64,000 bases of DNA from Nocardia sp. MH4. GTDB taxonomy: Bacteria > Actinomycetota > Actinomycetes > Mycobacteriales > Mycobacteriaceae. The DNA lies in NCBI RefSeq assembly GCF_019266065.1, contig NZ_LPNR01000135.1:16131-80130 (forward strand), read 5' to 3'. The translations under genes and the position numbers were made by a program. Below are positions 7,212 through 15,107 of this stretch, in pieces. The notes below the pieces were generated by a model, which worked only from the letters and a program-made list of their open reading frames with translations, was not told the DNA's origin and searched no databases. The stretch's first letter is position 1. Each line of letters starts with the position of its first letter.

Positions 7212-8387
7212 TCAGGACATGGTGTCGACGATGGCGCCGCGGGCGATGTTGTCGGCCACCTCGGCTTCCCAGCTCGTCACCGCGCGGTCGGTATCGATCT
7301 CGAACTCGAAGCGCTTGGTCATATCGTCGGTGACGTCCTCGACGTCGACGTAGAACTGCTTGTACCAGCGGCGCAGCTGGTAGACCGGCCCGTCCTCCTC
7401 CGAGAGCAGCGGGTTGTCGATCGGGGCCTTGTTCTTCCAGATCGCCACGTCCTGCTCGAAGCCGACGGCCACGCCCGCGGCGAACTGCTCGGCCATCGCG
7501 GTGGCGTCGGCGTCGGACATGCCCTCGGGCTTCTTGACCATCGCGCCGTACTGCAGCACGAAGGAGTTCTCGTCGACGGGATAGTGGCAGTTGATCAGGA
7601 CGGTCTCGATCGTCATGCCCTGTGCCTCGCTCCAGAGCCAGTCGATCATGTAGGACGGGCCGAAGTACGAGGCGTCCGAGCGCAGGGTCGAGTTCGGATC
7701 GTCGTAGTTGGTGCCGACGGTGATGTCGTGGCGCGGGGTCGAGCGCATGTACTGGGTGGCGACGTGGCCGTCGAAGACGTTCTTGAAGTAGCGCGGGAAC
7801 GAGTAGTGCACGTAGAAGAAGTGCGCCATGTCGACGACGTTGTCGACGATCTCACGGCAGTGCGAGCCCTCGATCAGGATCGAATTCCAGGTGAAATCGG
7901 TCCATTCCGGCGTGCCGTAGCCCTCGATCTCGGGAATGGTCACCTCGTCGGTGGGCTTGCTGCCCTGCGGGTCGTTCCAGACGAAGAGCTGGCCGTTGCG
8001 CTCGAGGGTCGGCCAGGAGCGGGTCTTGGCCAGCGGGGGCACGCGGCGCGCGTAGGGGATCGCGGTGCACTTGCCGTTGCCGCCCCAGCGCCAGTCGTGG
8101 AACGGGCAGGCGATCGAGTCGCCCTTGACGGTGCCGTGCGCCAGGTTGCCACCCATGTGGCGGCAGAAACCGTCGAGCACGTGCAGCGCGCCGTCGGATT
8201 CGGACTGGAACACCACCAGGGTGGTGCCGAACGCCTTCACCTCGTGCGGCTTGCCGTCGCGGAACGACGAGAGCAGGCCGAGGCAGTGCCAGCCGCGCGC
8301 GAAGCGGGTCGGTGCGGCAGCGGCCTCGATCTGTCGGTAGTCGGCGGTGGCGTCCAGTGATCGGCCGTTCGGCGGGTTCTCCGGCAT
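7212..8387 (-). CDS. kshA: KshA-like Rieske oxygenase (3-ketosteroid 9-alpha-hydroxylase)
   Basis: This 391-residue protein has a Rieske [2Fe-2S] site, C75-x-H77 and C94-x2-H97 (CRHMGGN, then CPFHDW), and mononuclear iron ligands H189 and H194 in DMAHFFYVH. All are offset by eight from mycobacterial KshA. Downstream motifs YFKNVF, ASYFGPS, INCHYPV and YQLRRWY-x-QFYVDV are also KshA-like. KshA with the reductase KshB opens steroid ring B by 9-alpha-hydroxylation. ATG 8387 has GGAGG five bases upstream; longer forms would add an unrelated arginine-rich stretch. It is the first gene of the operon with hsaA and hsaC. The window has no kshB, which is often unlinked. Confidence 0.88.
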   Translation of the reverse strand: MPENPPNGRSLDATADYRQIEAAAAPTRFARGWHCLGLLSSFRDGKPHEVKAFGTTLVVFQSESDGALHVLDGFCRHMGGNLAHGTVKGDSIACPFHDWRWGGNGKCTAIPYARRVPPLAKTRSWPTLERNGQLFVWNDPQGSKPTDEVTIPEIEGYGTPEWTDFTWNSILIEGSHCREIVDNVVDMAHFFYVHYSFPRYFKNVFDGHVATQYMRSTPRHDITVGTNYDDPNSTLRSDASYFGPSYMIDWLWSEAQGMTIETVLINCHYPVDENSFVLQYGAMVKKPEGMSDADATAMAEQFAAGVAVGFEQDVAIWKNKAPIDNPLLSEEDGPVYQLRRWYKQFYVDVEDVTDDMTKRFEFEIDTDRAVTSWEAEVADNIARGAIVDTMS

Positions 8388-8588
8388 CGAAACCTCCATG
8401 TATCGGACGGAGTGGGATGAGCTGCGCCGATGGTCGCGCCGCCGAGGGGGGTCCGCGCCGGTGGGTTCCCGGTCAGCGGACATGTTTTCGCGGTGTGCGC
8501 CCGGCGTCCCGATCAGCGGGAGAGGAACCGGTCACAAGCGTGCGGGCCGCCCTACGGTGACGGCATCCGCCGGACGAGAGGAATGACC

Positions 8589-9173
8589 ATGGGTACCGTC
8601 GCGATGGTTCTGGAGACCGCCGACATCCGGATGTTCGCCGAGGCGGCGCGCTCCCACAATCCGGCCTACCGGCTCGCCGAGCGGCCCGTGGTCCCGCCGA
8701 CCTTCCTGCCCGCCGACGGCTTCGGCACCGCGGGCGGCCGGGCGGAGACCGATCATCGATTCTTCGGCCCGCCGCCGCGCGCGGGCGACCAGCTGACCGC
8801 GATCCGCGCCGGGGCGCCCGGCGCCCCGGCGGTGAGCGCCGCCGAGTCGCTGACCCGCTACTTCGACCGCACCGGCGGACTCGTCGCCGAGTCCTGGGCG
8901 GCGGCCGAACCCGCACTGGGCGAACCGGTGTCGCCGCAGGCCACCGCGCTGCTGGCCACCTACGCCACCGATTGGCTCGGCGCGGAGCACATCCGCCGGT
9001 TCCGCACCAGGGTGCTGCGCGCGTTGCCCTCGGGCGAAGTCATGACCTGCGCGGGCCACATCACGCAGAGTTACGTGCAGGACGGCGAAGCGCGCGTCGA
9101 CGTCACCCTGTCCGGGACCGATGCCGCGGGAGAGGTCGTCGTCCGCGCGTGGGCGACCTTCGCCCGCGACTGA
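8589..9173 (+). CDS. MaoC-like / FAS1-type dehydratase-domain (hot-dog) protein
   Basis: This 194-residue protein resembles the hydratase/dehydratase hot-dog family. The N-terminal part has FAEAARSHNPAYR, PPTFLPADGFG, FFGPPPRAGDQLTA and SLTRYFDRTGGLVAES, the layout of the FAS1-like dehydratase (MaoC N) domain. The C-terminal part resembles a second, shorter hot-dog strand set (GHITQSYVQ...GEVVVRAWATF). The catalytic D-x4-H motif of canonical MaoC is not obvious. ATG 8589 is chosen because GAGAGG precedes it at good spacing. It is divergent from kshA across about 200 bases and leads a forward group with a SnoaL-like protein and an SDR. A role in acyl-CoA hydration or dehydration is likely but unproven. 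Confidence 0.6.
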   Translation: MGTVAMVLETADIRMFAEAARSHNPAYRLAERPVVPPTFLPADGFGTAGGRAETDHRFFGPPPRAGDQLTAIRAGAPGAPAVSAAESLTRYFDRTGGLVAESWAAAEPALGEPVSPQATALLATYATDWLGAEHIRRFRTRVLRALPSGEVMTCAGHITQSYVQDGEARVDVTLSGTDAAGEVVVRAWATFARD

Positions 9174-9193
9174 CCATGCCGACCAGGAGCACC

Positions 9194-9685
9194 ATGACCG
9201 ACACCGCCCCCGACCTCGCCGCCCGGCTCACCCGGCTGGAGGCGATCGCAGCGATCACCGCCCTCAAGCACCGTTACTTCCGTGCCTGCGACGCCAAGGA
9301 CCCGGCCGGCTTCCGCGACTGCTTTCTCGCCGCGGGCGCCGAACTCGACTACGGCAGCCTGGGCGCCCACGACGCCGACGGCATGGCCGCCGTCTTCACC
9401 TCGATCGCGCTGCGCCGGGTGGACGGCAAGCCGGTCGTCCTCGACATGCACCACGGCGTGCACCCCGACATCACCGTGCACGACGACACCACCGCGAGCG
9501 GCCGCTGGACGCTGCGCTTCCGCCAGCTGAACCTGCTCGCGCGCACCGAGACGGTGGCCACCGGCGAATACGCCGACGAGTACCGCGTCGAGGCCGGGCA
9601 GTGGAAGATCGCGCGCTGCACGTTCACCCAGCTCTGGTCGCTCACGCGTCCGCTGAGCGAGGACGTTCAGGTGGAAAACCTCTGA
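9194..9685 (+). CDS. SnoaL-like / NTF2-fold protein
   Basis: This 163-residue protein has the pattern of bacterial SnoaL-like_4 domains: an early helix (LEAIAAITALKHRYFRACDAKD), an acid patch (FLAAGAELDYG), then DMHHGVHPDI and the strand block GRWTLRFRQLN...YADEYRVEAGQWKIA. Members of this fold include polyketide cyclases, ketosteroid isomerases and dehydratases. ATG 9194 is preferred over ATG 9176 because AGGAG lies four bases upstream. It sits 20 bases after the MaoC-like gene and before a mycofactocin-type SDR, so the three probably form one catabolic unit. Confidence 0.8.
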   Translation: MTDTAPDLAARLTRLEAIAAITALKHRYFRACDAKDPAGFRDCFLAAGAELDYGSLGAHDADGMAAVFTSIALRRVDGKPVVLDMHHGVHPDITVHDDTTASGRWTLRFRQLNLLARTETVATGEYADEYRVEAGQWKIARCTFTQLWSLTRPLSEDVQVENL

Positions 9686-9753
9686 TTCCGCACCGCGCGG
9701 GGGCTCACGATGGTGAGGTGTTCATAGTGCACAACGACGTTCGGAGGTAGGAC

Positions 9754-10563
9754 ATGACGCGACGATACGAGGGCAAGGTCGTCTTCATCACCGGTGCGGC
9801 CCGCGGTCAGGGCCGGGCCGAGGCGATTCGCTTCGCCGAGGAGGGCGCCGACATCATCGCCATCGACGCGTGCGCGGATTTCGCCAGCACCAGCTACCCG
9901 GGTGCCACCGAGGACGACCTGGCCGAGACCGTGCGGCTGGTCGAAGCGGCGGGCGGCAAGATCGCCGCGAGCAAGGCCGACGTGCGGGATTTCGCGGGTC
10001 TGTCGGCGGCGCTGGCGGGCGGGATCGAGCAGTTCGGCCGGCTCGACGTCGTCGTGGCCAATGCCGGCATCTGTTCGGCGGCGATGTCCTGGGAGATCAC
10101 CGCCGAGCAGTGGCAGGAGACGGTCGACGTCAACCTGACCGGCGTCTTCCACACCGCCAAGGCCGCGATTCCCTACCTGATCGAGCAGGGCGAGGGTGGC
10201 GCGATGGTGTTCACCAGCTCGGTCGCCGGTCTCAAGGGCATTCCGTTCACGGCTCACTACGTGGCCACCAAACATGCCATCACCGGGCTGGCCAAGACGA
10301 TGGCCAACGAGCTGGGCCAGCACCGGATCCGGGTCAACACCGTGCATCCGGCGGGTGTCGCGACCGGCATGCAGATGGCGGAGATGGGTCCGCTGTTCGA
10401 GCAGCACGCGGCCACGCTCGCGCCCATCTTCATGAACGCCCTGCCGACCTATATCACCGAGGCCTCCGACATCGCGGCCGCCGTCGCGTGGCTGTGCTCG
10501 GACGAGGCTTCGCAGGTCACCGGCGCGCAGATCCCGGTGGACATGGGCAACCTCAACCGCTGA
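9754..10563 (+). CDS. Mycofactocin-type SDR family oxidoreductase
   Basis: This 269-residue short-chain dehydrogenase has TGAARGQGR for nucleotide binding, NAG at about 103-105, and the catalytic set S156, Y169 and K173. The extra segment after the second strand (about residues 40-70, with STSYPG and ATEDDLAETV) marks the SDR subfamily linked to mycofactocin, whose members keep a tightly bound NAD(H) and pass electrons to mycofactocin. The substrate is probably a secondary alcohol on a steroid, terpene or similar compound. It follows the SnoaL-like gene by 68 bases. The subfamily call is from sequence pattern; no mycofactocin biosynthesis gene is in the window. Confidence 0.88.
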   Translation: MTRRYEGKVVFITGAARGQGRAEAIRFAEEGADIIAIDACADFASTSYPGATEDDLAETVRLVEAAGGKIAASKADVRDFAGLSAALAGGIEQFGRLDVVVANAGICSAAMSWEITAEQWQETVDVNLTGVFHTAKAAIPYLIEQGEGGAMVFTSSVAGLKGIPFTAHYVATKHAITGLAKTMANELGQHRIRVNTVHPAGVATGMQMAEMGPLFEQHAATLAPIFMNALPTYITEASDIAAAVAWLCSDEASQVTGAQIPVDMGNLNR

Positions 10564-10577
10564 ACCTCCGCTGGATT

Positions 10578-10591
10578 GGTATTTTTATACC
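10578..10591. promoter_or_regulatory. Operator copy 1, GGTAT-N4-ATACC, upstream of map
   Basis: The sequence is a perfect inverted repeat GGTAT-TTTT-ATACC. Its centre is 29 bases from copy 2 and it lies 42 bases upstream of the methionine aminopeptidase start. The same arms occur in front of the adjacent XRE gene. Confidence 0.75.
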
Positions 10592-10606
10592 GCCACCGCT
10601 AGGGTT

Positions 10607-10620
10607 GGTATGAAAATACC
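10607..10620. promoter_or_regulatory. Operator copy 2, GGTAT-N4-ATACC, overlapping the map leader
   Basis: The inverted repeat GGTAT-GAAA-ATACC extends by TT/AA to 18 bases (10605-10622). It ends just before the GGAGG ribosome-binding site of map, so a bound protein could block transcription start or elongation. Confidence 0.75.
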
Positions 10621-10632
10621 AATGGAGGCGTG

Positions 10633-11400
10633 ATGGTGGAGTTGAAGACGCCCGCGGAGATCGAGCGGATGCGGGTGACCGGCGCGTTCGTCGCCGACGT
10701 GCTGGCCGGCGTGCACGCGAAGGCCGCCGTCGGGGTGAACCTGCTCGAGCTCGAAGAGTATGTGCGGGAACGGATTCGCGAGCGTGGCGCGGTGTCGTGC
10801 TACTGGGACTACGCCCCCTCGTTCGGTCGCGGACCGTTCCGCAACACCGTGTGCCTGGCGGTCAACGACGCGGTGCTGCACGGACTTCCGCACGATTACG
10901 TGCTGCGCGACGGTGACGTGCTCACCGCCGACCTGGCCGTCACCATCGACGGCTGGGCCGCCGACTCGGCCGTGACCACCATCGTCGGCACGCCGGCCCC
11001 GGCCGATCAGCGGCTGGTGCGGGCCACCGAGGAGGCTCTCGCCGCCGGGATCGCCGCCGCGCGGCCGGGCAACCACCTCGGTGACATCTCCGCGGCCGTC
11101 TCGACGGTCGCGCGCGCGTACGGCTACCCGGTCAACACCGAATTCGGTGGGCACGGCATCGGCCGGACCATGCACGAGGATCCGCACGTGTCCAACACGG
11201 GACGGGCGGGGCGCGGGTTCCGGCTGCGTCCCGGGCTCACGATCGCCATCGAACCCTGGTTCGCGGCGAGCACCGCGACGGTCGTCACCGACGCCGACGG
11301 GTGGACGATCCGTTCCGCCGACGGGTCCCGGTGCGCGCACAGCGAGCACACGATCGCCGTCACGGCCGATGGGCCGAGCGTCCTGACGCTGCGTGATTGA
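10633..11400 (+). CDS. map: Type I methionine aminopeptidase
   Basis: This 255-residue enzyme removes the N-terminal methionine from nascent proteins. The full metal-ligand set is visible: D100 and D111 (eleven apart, as in E. coli D97/D108), H174 (GGHGIG), E207 (IEPW) and E238 (HSEHT), with substrate histidine H83 (HGLPH). There is no N-terminal extension, so it resembles the short MapA form. ATG 10633 follows GGAGG by four bases; GTG 10636 is an alternative. The gene is not in a ribosomal-protein or secY operon. It has two GGTAT-N4-ATACC operators in its leader and a convergent XRE regulator just downstream, suggesting a dedicated, switchable second copy. Confidence 0.9.
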   Translation: MVELKTPAEIERMRVTGAFVADVLAGVHAKAAVGVNLLELEEYVRERIRERGAVSCYWDYAPSFGRGPFRNTVCLAVNDAVLHGLPHDYVLRDGDVLTADLAVTIDGWAADSAVTTIVGTPAPADQRLVRATEEALAAGIAAARPGNHLGDISAAVSTVARAYGYPVNTEFGGHGIGRTMHEDPHVSNTGRAGRGFRLRPGLTIAIEPWFAASTATVVTDADGWTIRSADGSRCAHSEHTIAVTADGPSVLTLRD

Positions 11401-11418
11401 GCGGAAAATCCGCGCCGG

Positions 11419-11682
11419 TCAGGCGGATTCGGCGACCTGCTCGGTGCGGTAGACCTCGGCGAGCTCGGTCAGCGGGAGCGTCAGCGCCTCGGCCAGGCCC
11501 ACGACGGTGCCGAAGGCGGGCGAGGGCAGCCGGCCGGATTCGATCTTGCGCAGGGTCTCGGGCGAGATGCCCGCGGCGCGCGCCACCTCGGCGAGATCGC
11601 GCTCGCCCCGCGCCGACCGCAGGCGGCGGCCGAGGCGACGGCCTGCTTCGACTTGGGCCGGGCTGAGGGGAAGACGCACCAT
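11419..11682 (-). CDS. Small XRE/HTH regulator, likely controlling map and itself
   Basis: This 87-residue protein is little more than an HTH_3/Cro-C1 domain (about residues 20-70: LAEVARAAGISPETLRKIES). ATG 11682 is used; GTG 11679 is better spaced from GGAG and may be the true start. It converges with the methionine aminopeptidase gene, whose end is 18 bases away. A GGTAT-N4-ATACC palindrome lies 19-32 bases upstream of its start, and two copies precede map. Shared operators make this protein the natural candidate repressor of both genes. That link is inference from the sites; the HTH assignment is secure. Confidence 0.85.
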   Translation of the reverse strand: MVRLPLSPAQVEAGRRLGRRLRSARGERDLAEVARAAGISPETLRKIESGRLPSPAFGTVVGLAEALTLPLTELAEVYRTEQVAESA

Positions 11683-11700
11683 GGCTCCGAGGGTAGGCGG

Positions 11701-11714
11701 GGTATTTCTATACC
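11701..11714. promoter_or_regulatory. Operator copy 3, GGTAT-N4-ATACC, upstream of the XRE gene
   Basis: The sequence is the perfect inverted repeat GGTAT-TTCT-ATACC, with the same arms and spacing as the two sites before map, located just upstream of the XRE start. This fits autoregulation. Confidence 0.75.
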
Positions 11715-11724
11715 GCAAGCCGCG

Positions 11725-11760
11725 GACGGGCCGGTGATCACTTGGGATCACCGGCCCGTC
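11725..11760 (-). terminator. Hairpin terminator after the MFS gene
   Basis: Fifteen bases (11725-11739) pair perfectly with 11746-11760 around a six-base loop, starting 11 bases after the MFS stop in the direction of transcription. It also insulates the XRE operator at 11701-11714 from read-through. Confidence 0.75.
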
Positions 11761-11771
11761 CGTCACGGGGC

Positions 11772-13400
11772 TCAGTGTGCGGTGCCGCCGGTGGCCGGCG
11801 TGCGCCCGTGCCGCATGACCACGGCCAGGACCAGGGCGACGGCCGCCGCGGCGCCGCAGACCCAGAAGCCCAGCTCGTATCCGCGATCGCCGAACACGTC
11901 CGGAATCGGCGCGGGCGGCTGCGCCTGTCCGCCCACGCTCACCAGCGCGGTCATTCCGTTGGCGTGCAGGAACGCGGTGACGATGGCCAGGCCGACGGCG
12001 ACGCCCATCGACTGCATGACGCCGAGCATGCCCAGGCTGATGCCCTGCTGCTCCTGCGGCACCGCCTCCACCATGAGAATCGGCATGGCCGCGTAGTAGA
12101 AGCCGAACCCGATGCTGAACACCGCGTTCACAAGCAGGAACACCGTGCTGGTGTGCGGCAGGACGGCGAAGGCCACGGCCGAGCAGACGAAGATCACCAG
12201 CGCGACGACCAGCGGCAGCCGAGCGCCCACGCGCCGCGCGATGACGCCGGCGAGCGCACCGCAGACCATGGTGACCACGGCGCCCAGCAGGGCGATGCGC
12301 AGCGCGAACTCGAGCAGGGTGTAACCGCTGCCGTAGGTGTAGCCCGGGTCCAGCGTCACCTGGACCGCCTCGGCGGGCAGCGGCTGACCGGTCATGGCCT
12401 GCACCTTGGCGAGAATGCCCTGCTGCGCGCCCGCCGCGACGGTCGCCTCGTCGGGCGTCTGGGACATGTAGGCGATGGCGTAGGAGACGACGCCGATCTG
12501 CAGCGAGGCGAACAGCGCGCCGGCCAGCACCAGCGCGACGCGCGGGTGGAACAGCAGTTGCATGTCCATGATCGGTTGCGCCACCCGGGTTTCCACCAGG
12601 ACGAACAGCAGCAGCAACACGACGCCGGTGATCACCCAGGCCAGCGTGGTCGGCCGCGCCCAGCCCCAGTCGTGGCCCTTGTCGAGGTAGATCAGGATCA
12701 GCGCGGCACCACCGGCGAGCAGCAGCGCGCCCACGTAGTCGATCCGTTCCCGCACGCGCAGCTTGGATTCCGGGACGATGAAGTACACCAGCGGCAGCAT
12801 GACCAGGGTGAACCCGGCCAGGCACCAGAAGATCGCGCGCCAGCTGTAGTTGTCGACCAGGAAACCGCCGAGCAGCGGTCCGGCGATGGCGGAGACGCCG
12901 AGGCCGGTCGCGGTCACGCCGAGGCCGAGCGGAACGTACTTGCGCGGCATCAGGTCCCGGATCAGGCCGTAGGCGATGACCGCCGTCGCGATCGCGGTGG
13001 CCTGCAGGCATCGGCCGAGCAGGAAGATGCCCCAGTTCGAGGTCGTCGCGTCGAGCACGCAGCCGATCATGAACAGCAGGCCGCAGATGAGGAACATCCG
13101 CTTCTTGCCCCACACGTCGCTCATCTTGCCGATGAGCGGTGAGGCGGCGGCGCCGATCAGGCCGAAAACGATGATGGCCCAGTTGATGTTCGCGCCGACG
13201 CCGGGAAAGGTCGGGGCGATCTTCTGTAGCGCCGCCGACACGATCGTGTACTGCATCGGCGCGATCTCGGTGAACAGCACGATCACCGCGAGGACGGTGA
13301 AGATGCGGGCACGGGACGCGCCGTCCAGACGGCCGGTGTCGTTGTCCGGGTCGGTCGCGACAGGACTCGACGGCTTCGGATCTTCAGGAATGGTGGACAT
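11772..13400 (-). CDS. MFS drug/solute exporter of the DHA2 (14-helix) type
   Basis: This 542-residue membrane protein has about fourteen hydrophobic segments. MFS motif A is visible as GKMSDVWGKKR between helices 2 and 3, and motif C-like glycines occur in LGVTATGLGVSAIAGPLLGG, a feature of proton-driven antiporters. DHA2 members export drugs, dyes or metabolites. A hydrophilic loop between later helices (roughly residues 310-355, with ATVAAGAQQGILAKVQ) is typical of actinobacterial members. A TetR gene lies directly upstream on the same strand, 134 bases away, and is the likely regulator. The substrate is not predictable. Confidence 0.88.
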   Translation of the reverse strand: MSTIPEDPKPSSPVATDPDNDTGRLDGASRARIFTVLAVIVLFTEIAPMQYTIVSAALQKIAPTFPGVGANINWAIIVFGLIGAAASPLIGKMSDVWGKKRMFLICGLLFMIGCVLDATTSNWGIFLLGRCLQATAIATAVIAYGLIRDLMPRKYVPLGLGVTATGLGVSAIAGPLLGGFLVDNYSWRAIFWCLAGFTLVMLPLVYFIVPESKLRVRERIDYVGALLLAGGAALILIYLDKGHDWGWARPTTLAWVITGVVLLLLFVLVETRVAQPIMDMQLLFHPRVALVLAGALFASLQIGVVSYAIAYMSQTPDEATVAAGAQQGILAKVQAMTGQPLPAEAVQVTLDPGYTYGSGYTLLEFALRIALLGAVVTMVCGALAGVIARRVGARLPLVVALVIFVCSAVAFAVLPHTSTVFLLVNAVFSIGFGFYYAAMPILMVEAVPQEQQGISLGMLGVMQSMGVAVGLAIVTAFLHANGMTALVSVGGQAQPPAPIPDVFGDRGYELGFWVCGAAAAVALVLAVVMRHGRTPATGGTAH

Positions 13401-13527
13401 GCCACGCTCCGTTGTTCGGGAATTACTTCGAGAGGGAGTGGAGCGCCGCCGATCGAGTGTGACGTAGATCGCACGACTTCCGACTCGGAGTATGTGACCC
13501 TACCGAACGCTAGGTTGGTGAAGTTAT

Positions 13528-13544
13528 GCAAACGTTATGTTTGC
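13528..13544. promoter_or_regulatory. Candidate TetR operator GCAAAC-N5-GTTTGC
   Basis: Perfect six-base arms flank GTTAT. The site covers the stop codon of the TetR gene and lies about 130 bases upstream of the MFS start on the strand used by that gene, a plausible place for TetR control. Support is symmetry and position only. Confidence 0.4.
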
Positions 13545-14137
13545 TCCCGCTGAGTGGGTGAAAGCAGCGAGACGAAGTCCCGACAGGCGGCCGCCAGGTC
13601 GATATCGTCCCTGGCCAGCAGCCATTGGACCTGCAATCCGTCCATCACCGCGAGCAGCAGCGGCGCCGCCCGTTCCGGGGTGAGGCCGCCGGGGAGGTGG
13701 TCGCCGAATTCGGCGCGCAGCAGCGCGGCGAAGTCGGCGCGAGCCTTGGCATAGCGCTCGGTGAAGAACTCGCGCGCCGGATGGTCCTCGGTGACGGACT
13801 CGCCTGCCAGGACTGTGAAAGCCTGGACCAGGTCCGGACGTTCGGCGTTGTATTCCACGATCTGCTCGAGGTGGGTCAGTCGCGCGTCGGTCAGCCGGCC
13901 GACGAACGCCGCGAAATCCCAGCGGTCGCGCGCTTCGAGGACGCCGCTCAGCAGGGCGTCCTTGCTGGGGAAGTAGTGCAGGACGCCCGCGGGGGTGAGA
14001 CCGACGCGATCGGCCACCGCGGCCAGGGAGGTGCCCTGATAGCCGCGCTCGGCGATGAGGGTGGTCGCGGCGTCGATGATGGCCGCCCGTCGCGCTTCCG
14101 CCTGGGCCGCCCGGCCGCCTTGTTGTCCCCGAGTCAC
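13535..14137 (-). CDS. TetR family transcriptional regulator next to an MFS exporter
   Basis: This 200-residue protein has a TetR HTH (RRAAIIDAATTLIAERGYQG, then LAAVADRVGLTPAGVLHYFP and SKDALL, about residues 16-65) and a helical ligand-binding domain. The GTG at 14137 is used because no ATG fits and the N-terminus then has normal TetR length. TetR proteins repress export genes and are released by the exported compound. The MFS gene is immediately downstream on the same strand, so it is the most likely target, possibly through the palindrome at 13528-13544. Confidence 0.85.
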   Translation of the reverse strand: MTRGQQGGRAAQAEARRAAIIDAATTLIAERGYQGTSLAAVADRVGLTPAGVLHYFPSKDALLSGVLEARDRWDFAAFVGRLTDARLTHLEQIVEYNAERPDLVQAFTVLAGESVTEDHPAREFFTERYAKARADFAALLRAEFGDHLPGGLTPERAAPLLLAVMDGLQVQWLLARDDIDLAAACRDFVSLLSPTQREQT

Positions 14138-14207
14138 TCCGCGAGCGTATCGGCCCGGTGCGCGGCGGCCCGTCGGCGCACACCGGGCCGAACCCGGTGG
14201 CGCGTGC

Positions 14208-15026
14208 TCAGGTGGGGGAGTGATCGGTGAACGCGCCGTCGACGAGGACCGGCACGGTGGAATCGGCGTCGAGATCGATCGCGATCGCGACATCGGCGGC
14301 GAACCCGATCGACGCGAGCTCATAGCCCGAGGCGCTGGACGCGATCGACGCGGGCACGTCCGGTGTGCCCGCGAAAGTGGTTGCCGCCGACCGCGCCTCG
14401 GGCGACGGAGCGGTGGCGCCCCGGTCGAGGAGTGCGGCGACCAGCGCACCCGCACCGAGCCAGTCCTCCAGCGCGGGACGCAGCGCCTCGCTGCCGGGCC
14501 ACTGCTCACCCGCCGCGACGATCGCGATCGGCTGCTCGGTCGTACCCCATCCCTGGGCGATCAGCCAGTCGGCCACGGCCCGAGAGTTGCGCAGGCAGGC
14601 CGCGACGACCGCGCCGCCCTCGACGGTGGCCGCGATGGCCGACCCGTTCGGTGAAGGCAGCACCAGCCGTTCGGTGAACGGTGCCCGCCGGATCGCCGCG
14701 GGCGACAGGGACCACGGCCGCTCCCGATCCGCCGCACGTCGCCCGACGGCCAGCGCCGCACCGTGCCGATCCGCGAACTCCTGTGCCGACGCGTCCCGCC
14801 ACCGATACGGGAACACCGCCGTCCCCGCCCCGGTCGCCACCGACACCGAGGTGGTGAACGACAACACGTCGATCACCACCACCACCGCCGCCCCCGGTCC
14901 GATCGCCGCCGCTCCGGTTCTACCCCACTCCACGCTGATCCCGAACCCGCGCTGCCGCGACCACTCCGGCGCCGAATACACCCCAGCCCCTCCTCGACTC
15001 GACCGACGAATCGCCCAGTCCACCAC
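14208..15026 (-). CDS. ComB-like 2-phosphosulfolactate phosphatase family protein
   Basis: This protein of about 272 residues matches the ComB family in its blocks VVVVIDVLSFTTSVSVATGAG (about 48-68), LPSPNGSAIAA, ACLRNSRAVADWL and ALEDWLGAGALVAALL. ComB removes phosphate from 2-phosphosulfolactate in coenzyme M synthesis in methanogens. Actinobacteria do not use that pathway in general, so the real substrate here is unknown. The GTG start at 15026 gives the longest form; no good ribosome-binding site is seen and a start nearer the first family block is possible. The upstream neighbour is a secreted propeller protein and the downstream neighbour a TetR gene. Confidence 0.75.
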   Translation of the reverse strand: MVDWAIRRSSRGGAGVYSAPEWSRQRGFGISVEWGRTGAAAIGPGAAVVVVIDVLSFTTSVSVATGAGTAVFPYRWRDASAQEFADRHGAALAVGRRAADRERPWSLSPAAIRRAPFTERLVLPSPNGSAIAATVEGGAVVAACLRNSRAVADWLIAQGWGTTEQPIAIVAAGEQWPGSEALRPALEDWLGAGALVAALLDRGATAPSPEARSAATTFAGTPDVPASIASSASGYELASIGFAADVAIAIDLDADSTVPVLVDGAFTDHSPT

Positions 15027-15107
15027 ACGAACCCGCGTGACTCCAGCCTTCCGCTCGCTCCCGGATCTCGCGGCGGTGCGGGGAGAGGCCGCGGGACAGC
15101 GGTCGAG

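Noticed and set aside
8388..8588. Search for a KstR-type site between kshA and the MaoC-like gene
   Set aside because: No TnnAACnnGTTnnA palindrome was found; the region shows no clear operator.
11401..11413. Small hairpin GCGGA-AAA-TCCGC after map
   Set aside because: A five-base stem is too weak to call a terminator on its own, though it lies between convergent genes.
11742..13142. Open frame of about 466 codons opposite the MFS gene
   Set aside because: It is a His/Asp/Gly/Arg-rich shadow, while the minus strand encodes a complete transporter with MFS motifs.
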